A stretch of DNA of 5,607 nucleotides from Bacteroidales bacterium (GTDB lineage Bacteria > Bacteroidota > Bacteroidia > Bacteroidales > GCA-2748055): positions 1 through 5,607 of the forward strand of contig JAOZLK010000325.1 of assembly GCA_029934875.1 (NCBI GenBank), written 5' to 3'. A program made the position numbers and the translations under genes. The notes beneath the pieces are model-generated. The model had not been told where the DNA came from. It saw nothing but the letters and a program-made list of their open reading frames with translations, and made no database searches. Below are positions 1 to 5,607 of the stretch, one piece after another. How positions within the stretch are numbered: the first letter of the stretch is position 1; each line of letters opens with the position of its first letter.

Positions 1-1250
1 GTTTGAGATGGTTTCCTTCAGCATCTTTCCCCTGTCACGAGCACCTCATCAAATACCTGGAGGACGGGACGATACAGCGGATCGAAGGAAGTATGAATGG
101 TCCGCTGGGTAAGTTTGTTTCTGAAGGGAGGATGGAAGGTACAGGTGTTTTGCGATCGCATGGTGGACGTTACCAGGCTATTCAGGATGGAGAAGTTAAG
201 ATTGACATAGCTGTGATAGGGGCTCCCACGGCCGACTCTTTTGGTAACGGCAATGCCCTTTCGGGCGATTCAGCGTGCGGACTCCTTGGTTTTGCCCTGG
301 CCGATTCGCAGTATGCCGGAAAGGTGATTTTGGCCACTGATAATCTGGTGAAGTTTCCTTGCATTCCCTGGCAGATTCAGGGAAATTATGTGGATTTTGT
401 TGTTGAAGTGGAAAGCCTGGGTGATCCTTCAAAGATTGTTTCGGGAACCACCATGGTCACCCGCTCACCAGATCGCTTGCTTCTGGCCGAATTAACTGCC
501 AGGTTCTGTGAAGCCGCAGGAATTATAAAGGATGGATTCAGTTTCCAGTCAGGTGCCGGAGGTACTTCCCTGGCTGTGGGAGAGTACTTTCGTGAAATCA
601 TGCTTAAGAAGAAGATCAGGGCCAGGTTTGCCCGTGGGGGTAGTAACAAATACCTGGTTTCCATGCTTGAGGAGGGTCTTGTTGAATATATACTTGATGG
701 CCAGACCTTTGACCTTGAGGGGGTAAGATCAATGGCTGAAAATCCCACTCATGTCTGGAGCTCACCTTTTACAAGCTATAATTATCATGGCAAGGGAAAC
801 TTTGCCCAACTTGTGGATGTGGTTATCCTGGGAGCAACAGAGGTGGATCTGAATTTCAATGCCAACGTTGTTACACATTCCGACGGCTACCTGCTGCATG
901 GCTTAGGAGGTTGGCAGAATTGCCTCTTTTCAAAAACGGTTATCCTTCCTGTTCCCCTGTTCAGAGACCGGGTACCGGTAATCCGGGATGAAGTAACGAC
1001 CCTTTGCGGACCGGGTGAACTGATCGATGTGATTGTCACTGAAAGGGGGATAGCCATTAATCCACTCAGAAAGGACCTGATCGAACTTACCAGGGACAGC
1101 AATCTTCCCATAAAGAGCATAGAAGAGCTGAAAGCCGAGGCAGACAGAATTTGCGGGGTACCGGAACCCGCAAGCGTTACAGACCGGGTAGTTGCAGCCA
1201 TCAAATGGGTAGACGGAACCCTGATCGATGTGGTCCACCAGGTTAAATAG
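1..1250 (+). CDS. citF: Citrate lyase alpha subunit (citrate CoA-transferase), 5'-truncated by window edge
   Basis: This is the alpha subunit of citrate lyase, which moves the acyl-carrier-protein thioester from acetate to citrate before the beta subunit cleaves citryl-ACP to oxaloacetate and acetyl-ACP. It acts in the cytoplasm in anaerobic citrate use. The frame is open from base 3 and ends at TAG 1248-1250; 415 codons are visible. Recalled family members have about 510 residues, so roughly 95 N-terminal residues lie outside the window, and no start codon is called here. Counting from the first visible codon, conserved stretches are RSHGGR (51-56), DSFGNGNA (78-85), SGAGGTSLAV (183-192), ARGGSNKYLVSMLEEGL (210-226), NFNANVVTHSDG (284-295) and the C-terminal IDVVHQVK (408-415), closely like E. 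coli CitF from memory. No other cit gene follows; citC, citD and citE, if present, would be upstream. The frame is intact. The identification is firm; activity as part of a full lyase complex is inferred. Confidence 0.93.
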   Translation, partial: LRWFPSASFPCHEHLIKYLEDGTIQRIEGSMNGPLGKFVSEGRMEGTGVLRSHGGRYQAIQDGEVKIDIAVIGAPTADSFGNGNALSGDSACGLLGFALADSQYAGKVILATDNLVKFPCIPWQIQGNYVDFVVEVESLGDPSKIVSGTTMVTRSPDRLLLAELTARFCEAAGIIKDGFSFQSGAGGTSLAVGEYFREIMLKKKIRARFARGGSNKYLVSMLEEGLVEYILDGQTFDLEGVRSMAENPTHVWSSPFTSYNYHGKGNFAQLVDVVILGATEVDLNFNANVVTHSDGYLLHGLGGWQNCLFSKTVILPVPLFRDRVPVIRDEVTTLCGPGELIDVIVTERGIAINPLRKDLIELTRDSNLPIKSIEELKAEADRICGVPEPASVTDRVVAAIKWVDGTLIDVVHQVK

Positions 1251-1276
1251 CCCCCGGAATTAATTAGTCCCAGGGA

Positions 1277-1945
1277 TCAATTAGACCTTTTGATCAATTG
1301 AAGTGTAGGGCTGAAATGATGGCTTGATTTAGCCTCGTCGGCGTACCAATCACATGCCAGATGAATCTCAATGGTTTCATTTTGTGGGATGGGTTCCCCT
1401 GTCCAGACCAAAAGACCCCATAATCCCCCGTTACCCTCTTTGGCAACCAAAATATAATAGATGATGGGATCCAGGTTCATGAAAAATATTTTTCCATCAG
1501 CATCTGTGATACCACTCAAAAGAGGCTCCTCAAAATTCGTCAGATCAGATTCGTTGTCATACAGCAGGACATCTGCACCAACCAGGAGGTTTAGTCCTGT
1601 GCTATCGTATATAAAGAAGCCCATGCCTGTTGCTTCATTGATGGTGATTGATTTGATTTTTGCCTGCTCCCCGGCGTCATTTATGGCTGTAAGATTTACG
1701 TCATAGTTTCCTGCAGCATCATAAATATGGATAGGATTTTCCACCGAAGAGAAAGCCCCGTCTCCAAAAGTCCAGCTATAGGAGTTCCCATCCACTGTTG
1801 TGTTTTGAAACTCAATGGCCATGCCTGCTTCAGGATTTTCAGTAGGAGTATACGTAAAATCGGTTTCGGGCACCTTGTTACAGGAGCTGGCGATCAGGAC
1901 AAAGCTTATGCTTAAAAGGAGGGGTACTGTTTTATGCAGATTCAT
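1277..1945 (-). CDS. PKD-domain surface lipoprotein with C-terminal beta-sandwich-like domain
   Basis: The 222-residue protein starts at ATG (complement of 1943-1945) and ends at TGA (complement of 1277-1279). Residues 1-22 form a lipoprotein signal: Lys5, a hydrophobic run (8-19) and lipobox I-A-S-S-C with the acylated Cys22. Residues about 27-103 are a PKD domain, shown by YSWTFGDG (56-63) and the IYDAAGNYDVNLTAIN strand pair (74-89). Residues about 115-195 resemble a carboxypeptidase-regulatory or SpaA-like beta-sandwich, with GADVLLYD (123-130), a GITDADGKIFF turn (145-155) and YYILVAKEG (163-171). Such proteins are envelope-anchored and usually bind ligands or act as spacers; the substrate here is unknown. 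The gene stands alone, convergent with citF and divergent from the sigma operon, with its own probable promoter at 1989-2020. There is no strong Shine-Dalgarno, as is usual in Bacteroidota. Domain calls are from motif reading; the second domain is the less certain. Confidence 0.85.
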   Translation of the reverse strand: MNLHKTVPLLLSISFVLIASSCNKVPETDFTYTPTENPEAGMAIEFQNTTVDGNSYSWTFGDGAFSSVENPIHIYDAAGNYDVNLTAINDAGEQAKIKSITINEATGMGFFIYDSTGLNLLVGADVLLYDNESDLTNFEEPLLSGITDADGKIFFMNLDPIIYYILVAKEGNGGLWGLLVWTGEPIPQNETIEIHLACDWYADEAKSSHHFSPTLQLIKRSN

Positions 1946-1988
1946 GGTATTTTCTCAATTAGTGAATAAGAATTGGTAAATGGAGTAC

Positions 1989-2020
1989 CGAAAGTAATCG
2001 ATTCGGCAAGAACCTACAAA
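1989..2020 (-). promoter_or_regulatory. Probable Bacteroidota-type (primary sigma) promoter for the PKD lipoprotein
   Basis: On the minus strand, TTTG (complement of 2017-2020) is followed after 20 bases by TACTTTCG (complement of 1989-1996). The latter matches TAnnTTTG at every fixed position except one. The Bacteroides consensus is TTTG, 19-21 bases, TAnnTTTG, so order and spacing fit. The -7 element ends 43 bases before the lipoprotein ATG, a reasonable leader. Short AT-rich motifs occur by chance, so this remains a prediction. Confidence 0.45.
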
Positions 2021-2088
2021 TTAATATCATGCTTACATTTCTCTTTTTTATATCTTTCATGCAACATTCATATTAACCCAACGTCATT

Positions 2089-2664
2089 GTGGCAGAGATT
2101 GAGAATTCCGAAAAGTATATCCCAAAGCATCGCAAGCTGATTGATGCTTGTAAAAAGGGAGACCGGAAGGCACAATTTGAGTTATACAAGCTTTACAGTT
2201 TGGCCATGTATAACACCTCCCTGCGAATAGTCAGGGATCCTGATGATGCGGAAGATGTCATGCAGGAAGCGTTCTTAAAGGCTTTTACCAGAATATCAAC
2301 TTACCGGGGTGAGGTAAGTTTCGGAGCATGGCTAAAACGTATTGTGGTGAATAAATCTCTTGATTTCCTGAGGTTGCGGCGGGAGCGGGTCTCCCTTGAT
2401 GAGGTAAATGAGGTGGAGGAGATACCGGAGGATGATCCCGGAGTCATTGATCATGCCTACTCTGCGGATGAGATCAGGAGGGCCATTTATGCATTACCTG
2501 AAGGATATCGACTCGTGTTATCTCTGATCCTGCTTGAAGGATATGATCACGAGGAGGTTTCGGAAATTCTCCGGATTTCCAATGCAACCTCGAGGACTCA
2601 GTACCACAGGGCTAAAAAGAAACTAGCAGAACTGCTAAAGAAAGGAAAGAAACAGGATGCATGA
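2089..2664 (+). CDS. ECF-family RNA polymerase sigma factor
   Basis: A 191-residue sigma-70 family factor with only regions 2 and 4, i.e. an extracytoplasmic-function sigma that directs RNA polymerase to a small regulon. Region 2 covers about residues 31-100: ELYKLYSLAMYNTSLRIV (31-48), the core-binding DAEDVMQEAF (53-62) and GAWLKRIVVNKSLDFLR (79-95). An acidic linker (104-121) leads to region 4 at about 128-182, with ALPEGYRLVLSL (135-146) and the helix-turn-helix EEVSEILRISNATSRTQYHRA (155-175). The start is GTG 2089; an in-frame TAA at 2074-2076 rules out a longer form except from a non-standard ATT at 2086, and no early in-frame ATG exists. No Shine-Dalgarno is visible. It overlaps the next gene by 8 bases, so the two are translationally coupled. 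The overlapping membrane protein is its probable anti-sigma factor. The stimulus and target promoters cannot be read from the sequence. Confidence 0.93.
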   Translation: MAEIENSEKYIPKHRKLIDACKKGDRKAQFELYKLYSLAMYNTSLRIVRDPDDAEDVMQEAFLKAFTRISTYRGEVSFGAWLKRIVVNKSLDFLRLRRERVSLDEVNEVEEIPEDDPGVIDHAYSADEIRRAIYALPEGYRLVLSLILLEGYDHEEVSEILRISNATSRTQYHRAKKKLAELLKKGKKQDA

Positions 2665-3193
2665 TCTTGAGAAACATATAAAGGAACAAAGGCTCTTGCT
2701 GGATGCGGATGCTCCCCGTGAGGGTCATGAGGACCGTTTTCGTGAGAAACTTGCCTATGAGCCGGCCAGGAGGATTAATTTCCGGCATGTATTGCAGGTT
2801 GCCGCATCCATTGCAGTGATCCTTGCCTCTGCCATTGTGCTGATCCGTACCAATAAAAGCGGAGATAAGGTTGCCATGAATGAGATTCCAGCATCGGTGA
2901 TTGAGGCTGATCAATACTATGCCACGCAGGTGAGTCAAAGGGTGGATGAGATCAGAGCCTTCACTTTTGATAACGTAAATGAGAAAGCAGTTCTGCTTGA
3001 AGAGCTTGAAGAACTGGATATTTATCAACAACAATTAATGAAGGACCTGGAGGCCAATCCCGACGATGAACGGGTGATCAATGCGATGATCAAACATTAC
3101 CAGGTAAAGCTGGATGTTATGGACCAGATTATATATCAATTGAGTCAATTAAAAACCCAAACAGTTAAAGACAATGAAAAAAAGAGTATCTAA
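2657..3193 (+). CDS. Probable membrane-anchored anti-sigma factor
   Basis: A 178-residue single-pass membrane protein. Residues 1-43 are a charged, presumably cytoplasmic segment (LEKHIKEQRLLLDADAP at 4-20, then EGHEDRFREKL at 22-32) like the N-terminus I recall from Bacteroidota anti-sigma proteins. A transmembrane helix spans about 44-63, followed by Arg64 and Lys67. The remainder (about 68-178) would be periplasmic and is mostly helical with heptad-like leucines: a glutamate-rich helix (109-120), then NPDDERVINAMIKHYQVKLD (134-153) and MDQIIYQLSQLK (155-166). There is no zinc-binding H-x3-C-x2-C motif, so it is not the common ZAS type. The ATG at 2657 sits inside the end of the sigma gene and is preceded by purine-rich AAAGGAAAG (2641-2649). 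Its role, binding the sigma factor and releasing it on an envelope signal, is inferred from gene order, topology and the N-terminal pattern. Experimental pairing is not shown here. Confidence 0.78.
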   Translation: MHDLEKHIKEQRLLLDADAPREGHEDRFREKLAYEPARRINFRHVLQVAASIAVILASAIVLIRTNKSGDKVAMNEIPASVIEADQYYATQVSQRVDEIRAFTFDNVNEKAVLLEELEELDIYQQQLMKDLEANPDDERVINAMIKHYQVKLDVMDQIIYQLSQLKTQTVKDNEKKSI

Positions 3194-4223
3194 TTTGAGA
3201 AGTTTGCTCCTGTTGCTCCCGATTACAATAGTAAGCTTTTCTCTCTCTGCCCAGGATGCAATGAAGGAATTCTCGGAATCCTTTGATGTGAGCAAGGGCA
3301 TAACCCTGGCGGCCGATATCCGTTATACGGATGTGGAGGTACTGACCTGGGATAAGAATACGGTTGACATCCTCGTAGAGATCAAGGTGGATGCCTCCTC
3401 CAAAAGTAAGGCTGAGGATCAATTGTCCAAGATTGAAGTCAGCATTGGTAAAACCGGTGATGTTATCTCATTAAAAACTGAACTGAATGATGGCTGGTCA
3501 AGGAAGGCCAAAGTAGATATCCATATTATCGTTAATGCACCTGCCTACATGAATCTGGACATGTCATCGTCATACGGAGACCTCTATATCCAGGAGTTAA
3601 ACGGGCTCATTGATCTGAACCTCAAGTATGGTAACCTGCAGGCTGGAACGCTGGGACGGGGTAATGAGAAACCGTACAATACACTGGACTTTGCTTATTC
3701 TGATGCCATAATCGAATCTGCCGGATGGATGAATGTGGGATTGGCCTATTCTGACATGGAAGTGGAAAATTCGACGATGATTTTCTGTGAGAGTAAATAT
3801 TCGAAGCTCATGGGCGGGAAAACCGGAGGTATAATTACAGAAGGTGCCTATGATAAATATGTTTTCGAAGAAGTGGATAATTTTGTCGCGGAATTGCGTT
3901 ACTCCGGAATTAAGTTTGAGACCCTGAATAAAAAACTGGATGTGGAATCCAAGTATACTCATGTGAAGGTTAATCATGTATCCAAAGATTTTAAATCAAT
4001 CTCAACCGCCTCTTCCTATGGAAATATTTACCTTAATATGGAAGAGGGCGCCTCATTTAAAATCGAAGGGAAAACCAGGTATGGAAATTTCAATATGGCT
4101 CAGGATGGAAAGCTCAGTAAAGTAAAAGAGAACAACTCTACTAAGGTCTGGGGCACTGTTGGCTCAGCTCCCAAGGCTACCGTCAACCTTGAAGCCAACT
4201 ATGCCAACATCACTATCGAATAG
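3174..4223 (+). CDS. Secreted tyrosine-ladder beta-repeat protein of the sigma operon (DUF4097/adhesin-like)
   Basis: A 349-residue exported protein of unknown function. Residues 1-26 are a Sec signal (KKR at 2-4, hydrophobic core 10-24, likely cleavage S-L-S-A|Q after 26). There is no lipobox and no later membrane segment, so the mature protein is periplasmic or surface-exposed. Residues about 37-122 form a beta-rich entry domain with RYTDVEV (50-56). Residues 133-349 are a solenoid-like series of short strands, each marked by an aromatic, a small or polar residue, then often N or D: Y134, Y152, Y175, Y192, Y209, Y226, Y243, Y261, Y282, Y303, W326 and Y343. Spacing is 17 residues in the central and last rungs and 18-23 elsewhere. 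This resembles the DUF4097/adhesin-type beta-strand-repeat proteins of Bacteroidota; the family assignment is from memory. The ATG overlaps the anti-sigma gene by 20 bases, which strongly suggests shared transcription. It may be the regulon's output or part of the sensor. Confidence 0.82.
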   Translation: MKKRVSNLRSLLLLLPITIVSFSLSAQDAMKEFSESFDVSKGITLAADIRYTDVEVLTWDKNTVDILVEIKVDASSKSKAEDQLSKIEVSIGKTGDVISLKTELNDGWSRKAKVDIHIIVNAPAYMNLDMSSSYGDLYIQELNGLIDLNLKYGNLQAGTLGRGNEKPYNTLDFAYSDAIIESAGWMNVGLAYSDMEVENSTMIFCESKYSKLMGGKTGGIITEGAYDKYVFEEVDNFVAELRYSGIKFETLNKKLDVESKYTHVKVNHVSKDFKSISTASSYGNIYLNMEEGASFKIEGKTRYGNFNMAQDGKLSKVKENNSTKVWGTVGSAPKATVNLEANYANITIE

Positions 4224-4246
4224 AAAGTAATATCTATATATAGAGG

Positions 4247-4284
4247 ACTCCCATGGTTATTTAAACTTTGGGAGTTTTTCTTTT
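4247..4284 (+). terminator. Rho-independent terminator closing the sigma operon
   Basis: ACTCCCA (4247-4253) pairs perfectly with TGGGAGT (4269-4275) around a 15-base loop. The stem can extend outward by one A-T and two G-T pairs, and GTT/AAC inside the loop may add an inner stem. It is followed by TTTTTCTTTT (4275-4284). It begins 23 bases after the stop codon at 4221-4223, the expected place for the end of the three-gene transcript, and it separates that operon from the methyltransferase. Confidence 0.85.
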
Positions 4285-4352
4285 ATATTTACCACCACGA
4301 CCTTGAATAATAATCTCGGTGAGTTCAATGCTGGTGTCGGTTTAATAATACT

Positions 4353-4365
4353 AAAGGAGATAAAA
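4353..4365 (+). promoter_or_regulatory. Strong Shine-Dalgarno that sets the methyltransferase start
   Basis: AAAGGAGA (4353-4360) contains AGGAG (4355-4359), six bases before ATG 4366. This near-perfect match to the 16S rRNA tail decides for this ATG over the in-frame TTG at 4303. It stands out because the other starts in the window have weak or no Shine-Dalgarno. No convincing promoter was found between the terminator and this site. Confidence 0.75.
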
Positions 4366-4992
4366 ATGAAATTAGTAATAAGCAATATTGAAAAAATGAC
4401 ATATCCTGATACAAAGCTACGTTCGGGAAGACAAGTAATCAATGATATTGACACTCTTTTAAAAAACCTCAGAAAGCAAGCAAATAAGGGACTCCATTTA
4501 GGCGCTGGGAGTTCAAAAATTCCAGATTTGATAAATTGCGATCTTTACAATTCGGATGCTGACGTAAAAGCTGATGCAACGAATCTTGAAATGTTTGATG
4601 ATGGCTCTATTGATCTTATTGAGTCGCATCACATGATAGAGCATCTTTCGTTTGCAGATACGGATATAGCTCTAGCCGAATGGAACCGCGTACTGAGCAA
4701 TAGCGGGCTATTGGTCCTCACATATCCCGATATTACAGCTATTTCAGTTAAATGGCTAAAGTATTCATTGGTCTATCCGCTGTATTCACGACCAAAGCGC
4801 CTGGACTATATAGTGGAAATGTTAGTTGGGTCTCAAGAACATGAAGGAATGTTTCACAAGAATGCTTTTGATATCCGACGCATGTCTAGAATTCTCTTAA
4901 AGCACGGCTTCAAGGTTGAATTCACATATTGTCGGTATCCACGACGCCCTACCCCCTCAAGATTGGTGGTAGCTAGAAAAACCAACTCGTAG
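4366..4992 (+). CDS. Class I SAM-dependent methyltransferase (type 11-like)
   Basis: A 208-residue cytoplasmic protein with a Rossmann-type methyltransferase core and no signal or membrane segment. Motif I is GLHLGAGSS (42-50), the SAM-binding glycine loop. The acidic residue ending strand 2 is probably Asp59 in NCDLY (57-61). KADATNLEMFDDGSIDLIES (68-87) covers motif II and strand 4, followed by HHMIEHL (88-94). RVLSNSGLLVLTYPD (108-122) is the strand-5 region. A tail with SQEHEGMFHKNAFD (156-169) recalls small methyltransferases found among surface-polysaccharide and glycosyltransferase genes, so a sugar or small-molecule acceptor is possible. The true substrate is unknown. By hand count its GC is about 40%, below the roughly 50% sampled in citF and the higher value in the downstream gene. 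Together with the strong Shine-Dalgarno, this suggests a different origin. It follows the terminator and precedes the asparaginase gene by only 19 bases, so those two may share a transcript. Confidence 0.85.
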   Translation: MKLVISNIEKMTYPDTKLRSGRQVINDIDTLLKNLRKQANKGLHLGAGSSKIPDLINCDLYNSDADVKADATNLEMFDDGSIDLIESHHMIEHLSFADTDIALAEWNRVLSNSGLLVLTYPDITAISVKWLKYSLVYPLYSRPKRLDYIVEMLVGSQEHEGMFHKNAFDIRRMSRILLKHGFKVEFTYCRYPRRPTPSRLVVARKTNS

Positions 4993-5011
4993 CCTAAAGA
5001 ACTTCAAAATC

Positions 5012-5607
5012 ATGAGCTTCCTGAGAAACATATTTTCTGTAATTCTCCCTCTTTCAATCTTTATTACAGCCTGTAATGCTGCTCCGCAGGAGAATAGTGA
5101 AGGATCAGAGAATATTCAAGCCTACGAATATGCCCTGGTTTTGCATGGTGGTGCCGGCTCCATGAATTTCAAGAACCTTCCGGAACCTTCCCAGACCGCC
5201 TACAAAGCTTCCCTGGATAGTGCGCTGCAAGTGGGCCTGGTTCTCCTGGACGAGGGAGGCGCGGCCGTAGATGCAGTGGAGGCGGTAATCAGGTATTTGG
5301 AAGATAATCCGCTCTATAATGCGGGAAGGGGCGCTGTTTTTACCAGTGAGGGCGTGAATGAACTGGATGCGTCCATTATGACTGGTTCGGATTTGAATGC
5401 CGGTGCCGTTGCCGGGGTCAAAGATGTCAGGCACCCCATTTCTGCCGCCAGGATGGTTATGGAAAAATCGGTCCATGTGATGCTCTCCGGGGTGGGGGCA
5501 TCCGAATTTGCCAAGGAACAGGGACTGGAGATTGTGGATCCTTCTTTTTTCTATACAGAGAAAAGATATAAGTCCCTGCAGCGGGTAAAGGATGAGGAGA
5601 AGCACGG
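5012..5607 (+). CDS. Isoaspartyl peptidase / L-asparaginase (Ntn-hydrolase), lipoprotein form, 3'-truncated by window edge
   Basis: This is the N-terminal part of a plant-type (asparaginase_2) threonine hydrolase, which cleaves isoaspartyl dipeptides and asparagine after self-processing into alpha and beta chains. ATG 5012-5014 opens a frame that stays open to the right edge (198 full codons). Residues 1-21 form a lipoprotein signal: Arg5, a hydrophobic run (6-18) and lipobox I-T-A-C with Cys21. This implies an envelope-anchored enzyme, whereas E. coli IaaA has no such signal. A short linker (22-38) leads to the catalytic fold: ALVLHGGAG (41-49), AAVDAVEAVI (84-93), LYNAGRGAVFTSEG (101-114), ELDASIM (117-123), AGAVAGVKDVRHPISAARMVME (130-151) and VMLSGVGASEFA (156-167), all as in IaaA from memory. 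The processing site with the catalytic threonine lies beyond the window, so activity cannot be judged. It lies 19 bases after the methyltransferase with no terminator between. No strong Shine-Dalgarno is visible; AAAGAA at 4996-5001 is the best candidate. Confidence 0.92.
   Translation, partial: MSFLRNIFSVILPLSIFITACNAAPQENSEGSENIQAYEYALVLHGGAGSMNFKNLPEPSQTAYKASLDSALQVGLVLLDEGGAAVDAVEAVIRYLEDNPLYNAGRGAVFTSEGVNELDASIMTGSDLNAGAVAGVKDVRHPISAARMVMEKSVHVMLSGVGASEFAKEQGLEIVDPSFFYTEKRYKSLQRVKDEEKH

Noticed and set aside
386..748. 120-codon open frame on the minus strand inside citF
   Set aside because: CitF is strongly conserved across this stretch; the antisense product is low-complexity Ser/Arg/Pro-rich and unrecognisable.
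2051..2058. TATCTTTC as a -7 promoter element for the sigma operon
   Set aside because: It matches TAnnTTTG at all but one fixed position, but no TTTG or TTG lies 19-21 bases upstream. The operon may use an ECF-type promoter that cannot be recognised from one example.
2612..3034. 140-codon open frame on the minus strand
   Set aside because: It is antisense to the anti-sigma gene and the end of the sigma gene, and its Cys/His/Leu-rich translation looks like a shadow with no family resemblance.
4267..4291. TTTG at 4267-4270 with TATATTTA at 4284-4291 as a promoter for the methyltransferase
   Set aside because: The spacer is only 13 bases, too short for the 19-21 of Bacteroidota promoters, and both elements fall in the terminator stem and T-tract region.
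4303..4365. N-terminal extension of the methyltransferase from TTG 4303
   Set aside because: The strong Shine-Dalgarno at 4353-4360 is placed correctly for ATG 4366. The extra 21 residues would start just after the terminator T-run and have no visible ribosome binding site.
5105..5605. 166-codon open frame on the minus strand
   Set aside because: It lies wholly opposite the isoaspartyl peptidase/asparaginase frame, whose protein matches the family along its length. The antisense translation shows no recognisable domain.
1..5607. Search for CRISPR arrays, tRNA/rRNA, insertion sequences, phage genes, toxin-antitoxin pairs or defence systems
   Set aside because: By eye there are no regularly spaced DNA repeats, cloverleaf-like RNA genes, transposase or recombinase motifs, or paired small toxin/antitoxin frames. 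The longest non-coding stretches are about 143 bases and are accounted for above.

Overview
The window looks like a chromosomal segment of a Bacteroidota bacterium, most likely a Bacteroidales/Marinilabiliales-like environmental or gut lineage. The evidence is a PKD-domain lipoprotein with an S-S-C lipobox, an ECF sigma factor of a Bacteroidota-typical kind paired with a single-pass anti-sigma-like protein, mostly weak or absent Shine-Dalgarno sequences, and one promoter resembling the Bacteroidota TTTG/TAnnTTTG type. The lineage is inferred from style; there is no rRNA or other marker gene.

Layout. Bases 1-1250 (+) hold the C-terminal four fifths of the citrate lyase alpha subunit (citF), cut by the left edge. 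It converges with a PKD lipoprotein gene at 1277-1945 (-), leaving only 26 bases between the two stop codons. A 143-base divergent intergenic region (1946-2088) carries the likely lipoprotein promoter. Next comes a tightly overlapping three-gene operon on +: an ECF sigma factor (2089-2664), a membrane anti-sigma-like protein (2657-3193, 8-base overlap) and a secreted tyrosine-rich beta-repeat protein (3174-4223, 20-base overlap). A clear intrinsic terminator at 4247-4284 closes the operon. A lower-GC class I SAM methyltransferase gene (4366-4992) with an unusually good Shine-Dalgarno follows. The window ends inside a lipoprotein-type isoaspartyl peptidase/L-asparaginase (5012 to the right edge), which begins 19 bases after the methyltransferase.

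How the genes relate. The middle operon is the one clear functional unit. The sigma factor would redirect RNA polymerase, the membrane protein would hold it inactive until an envelope signal arrives, and the exported repeat protein is probably either the output or part of the sensing. The citrate lyase, methyltransferase and asparaginase show no obvious functional link to it. I found no CRISPR array, transposase, phage gene, toxin-antitoxin pair or defence system, and no RNA gene. The most distinctive signal is the regular tyrosine ladder, at a spacing of about 17 residues, in the third protein of the sigma operon.
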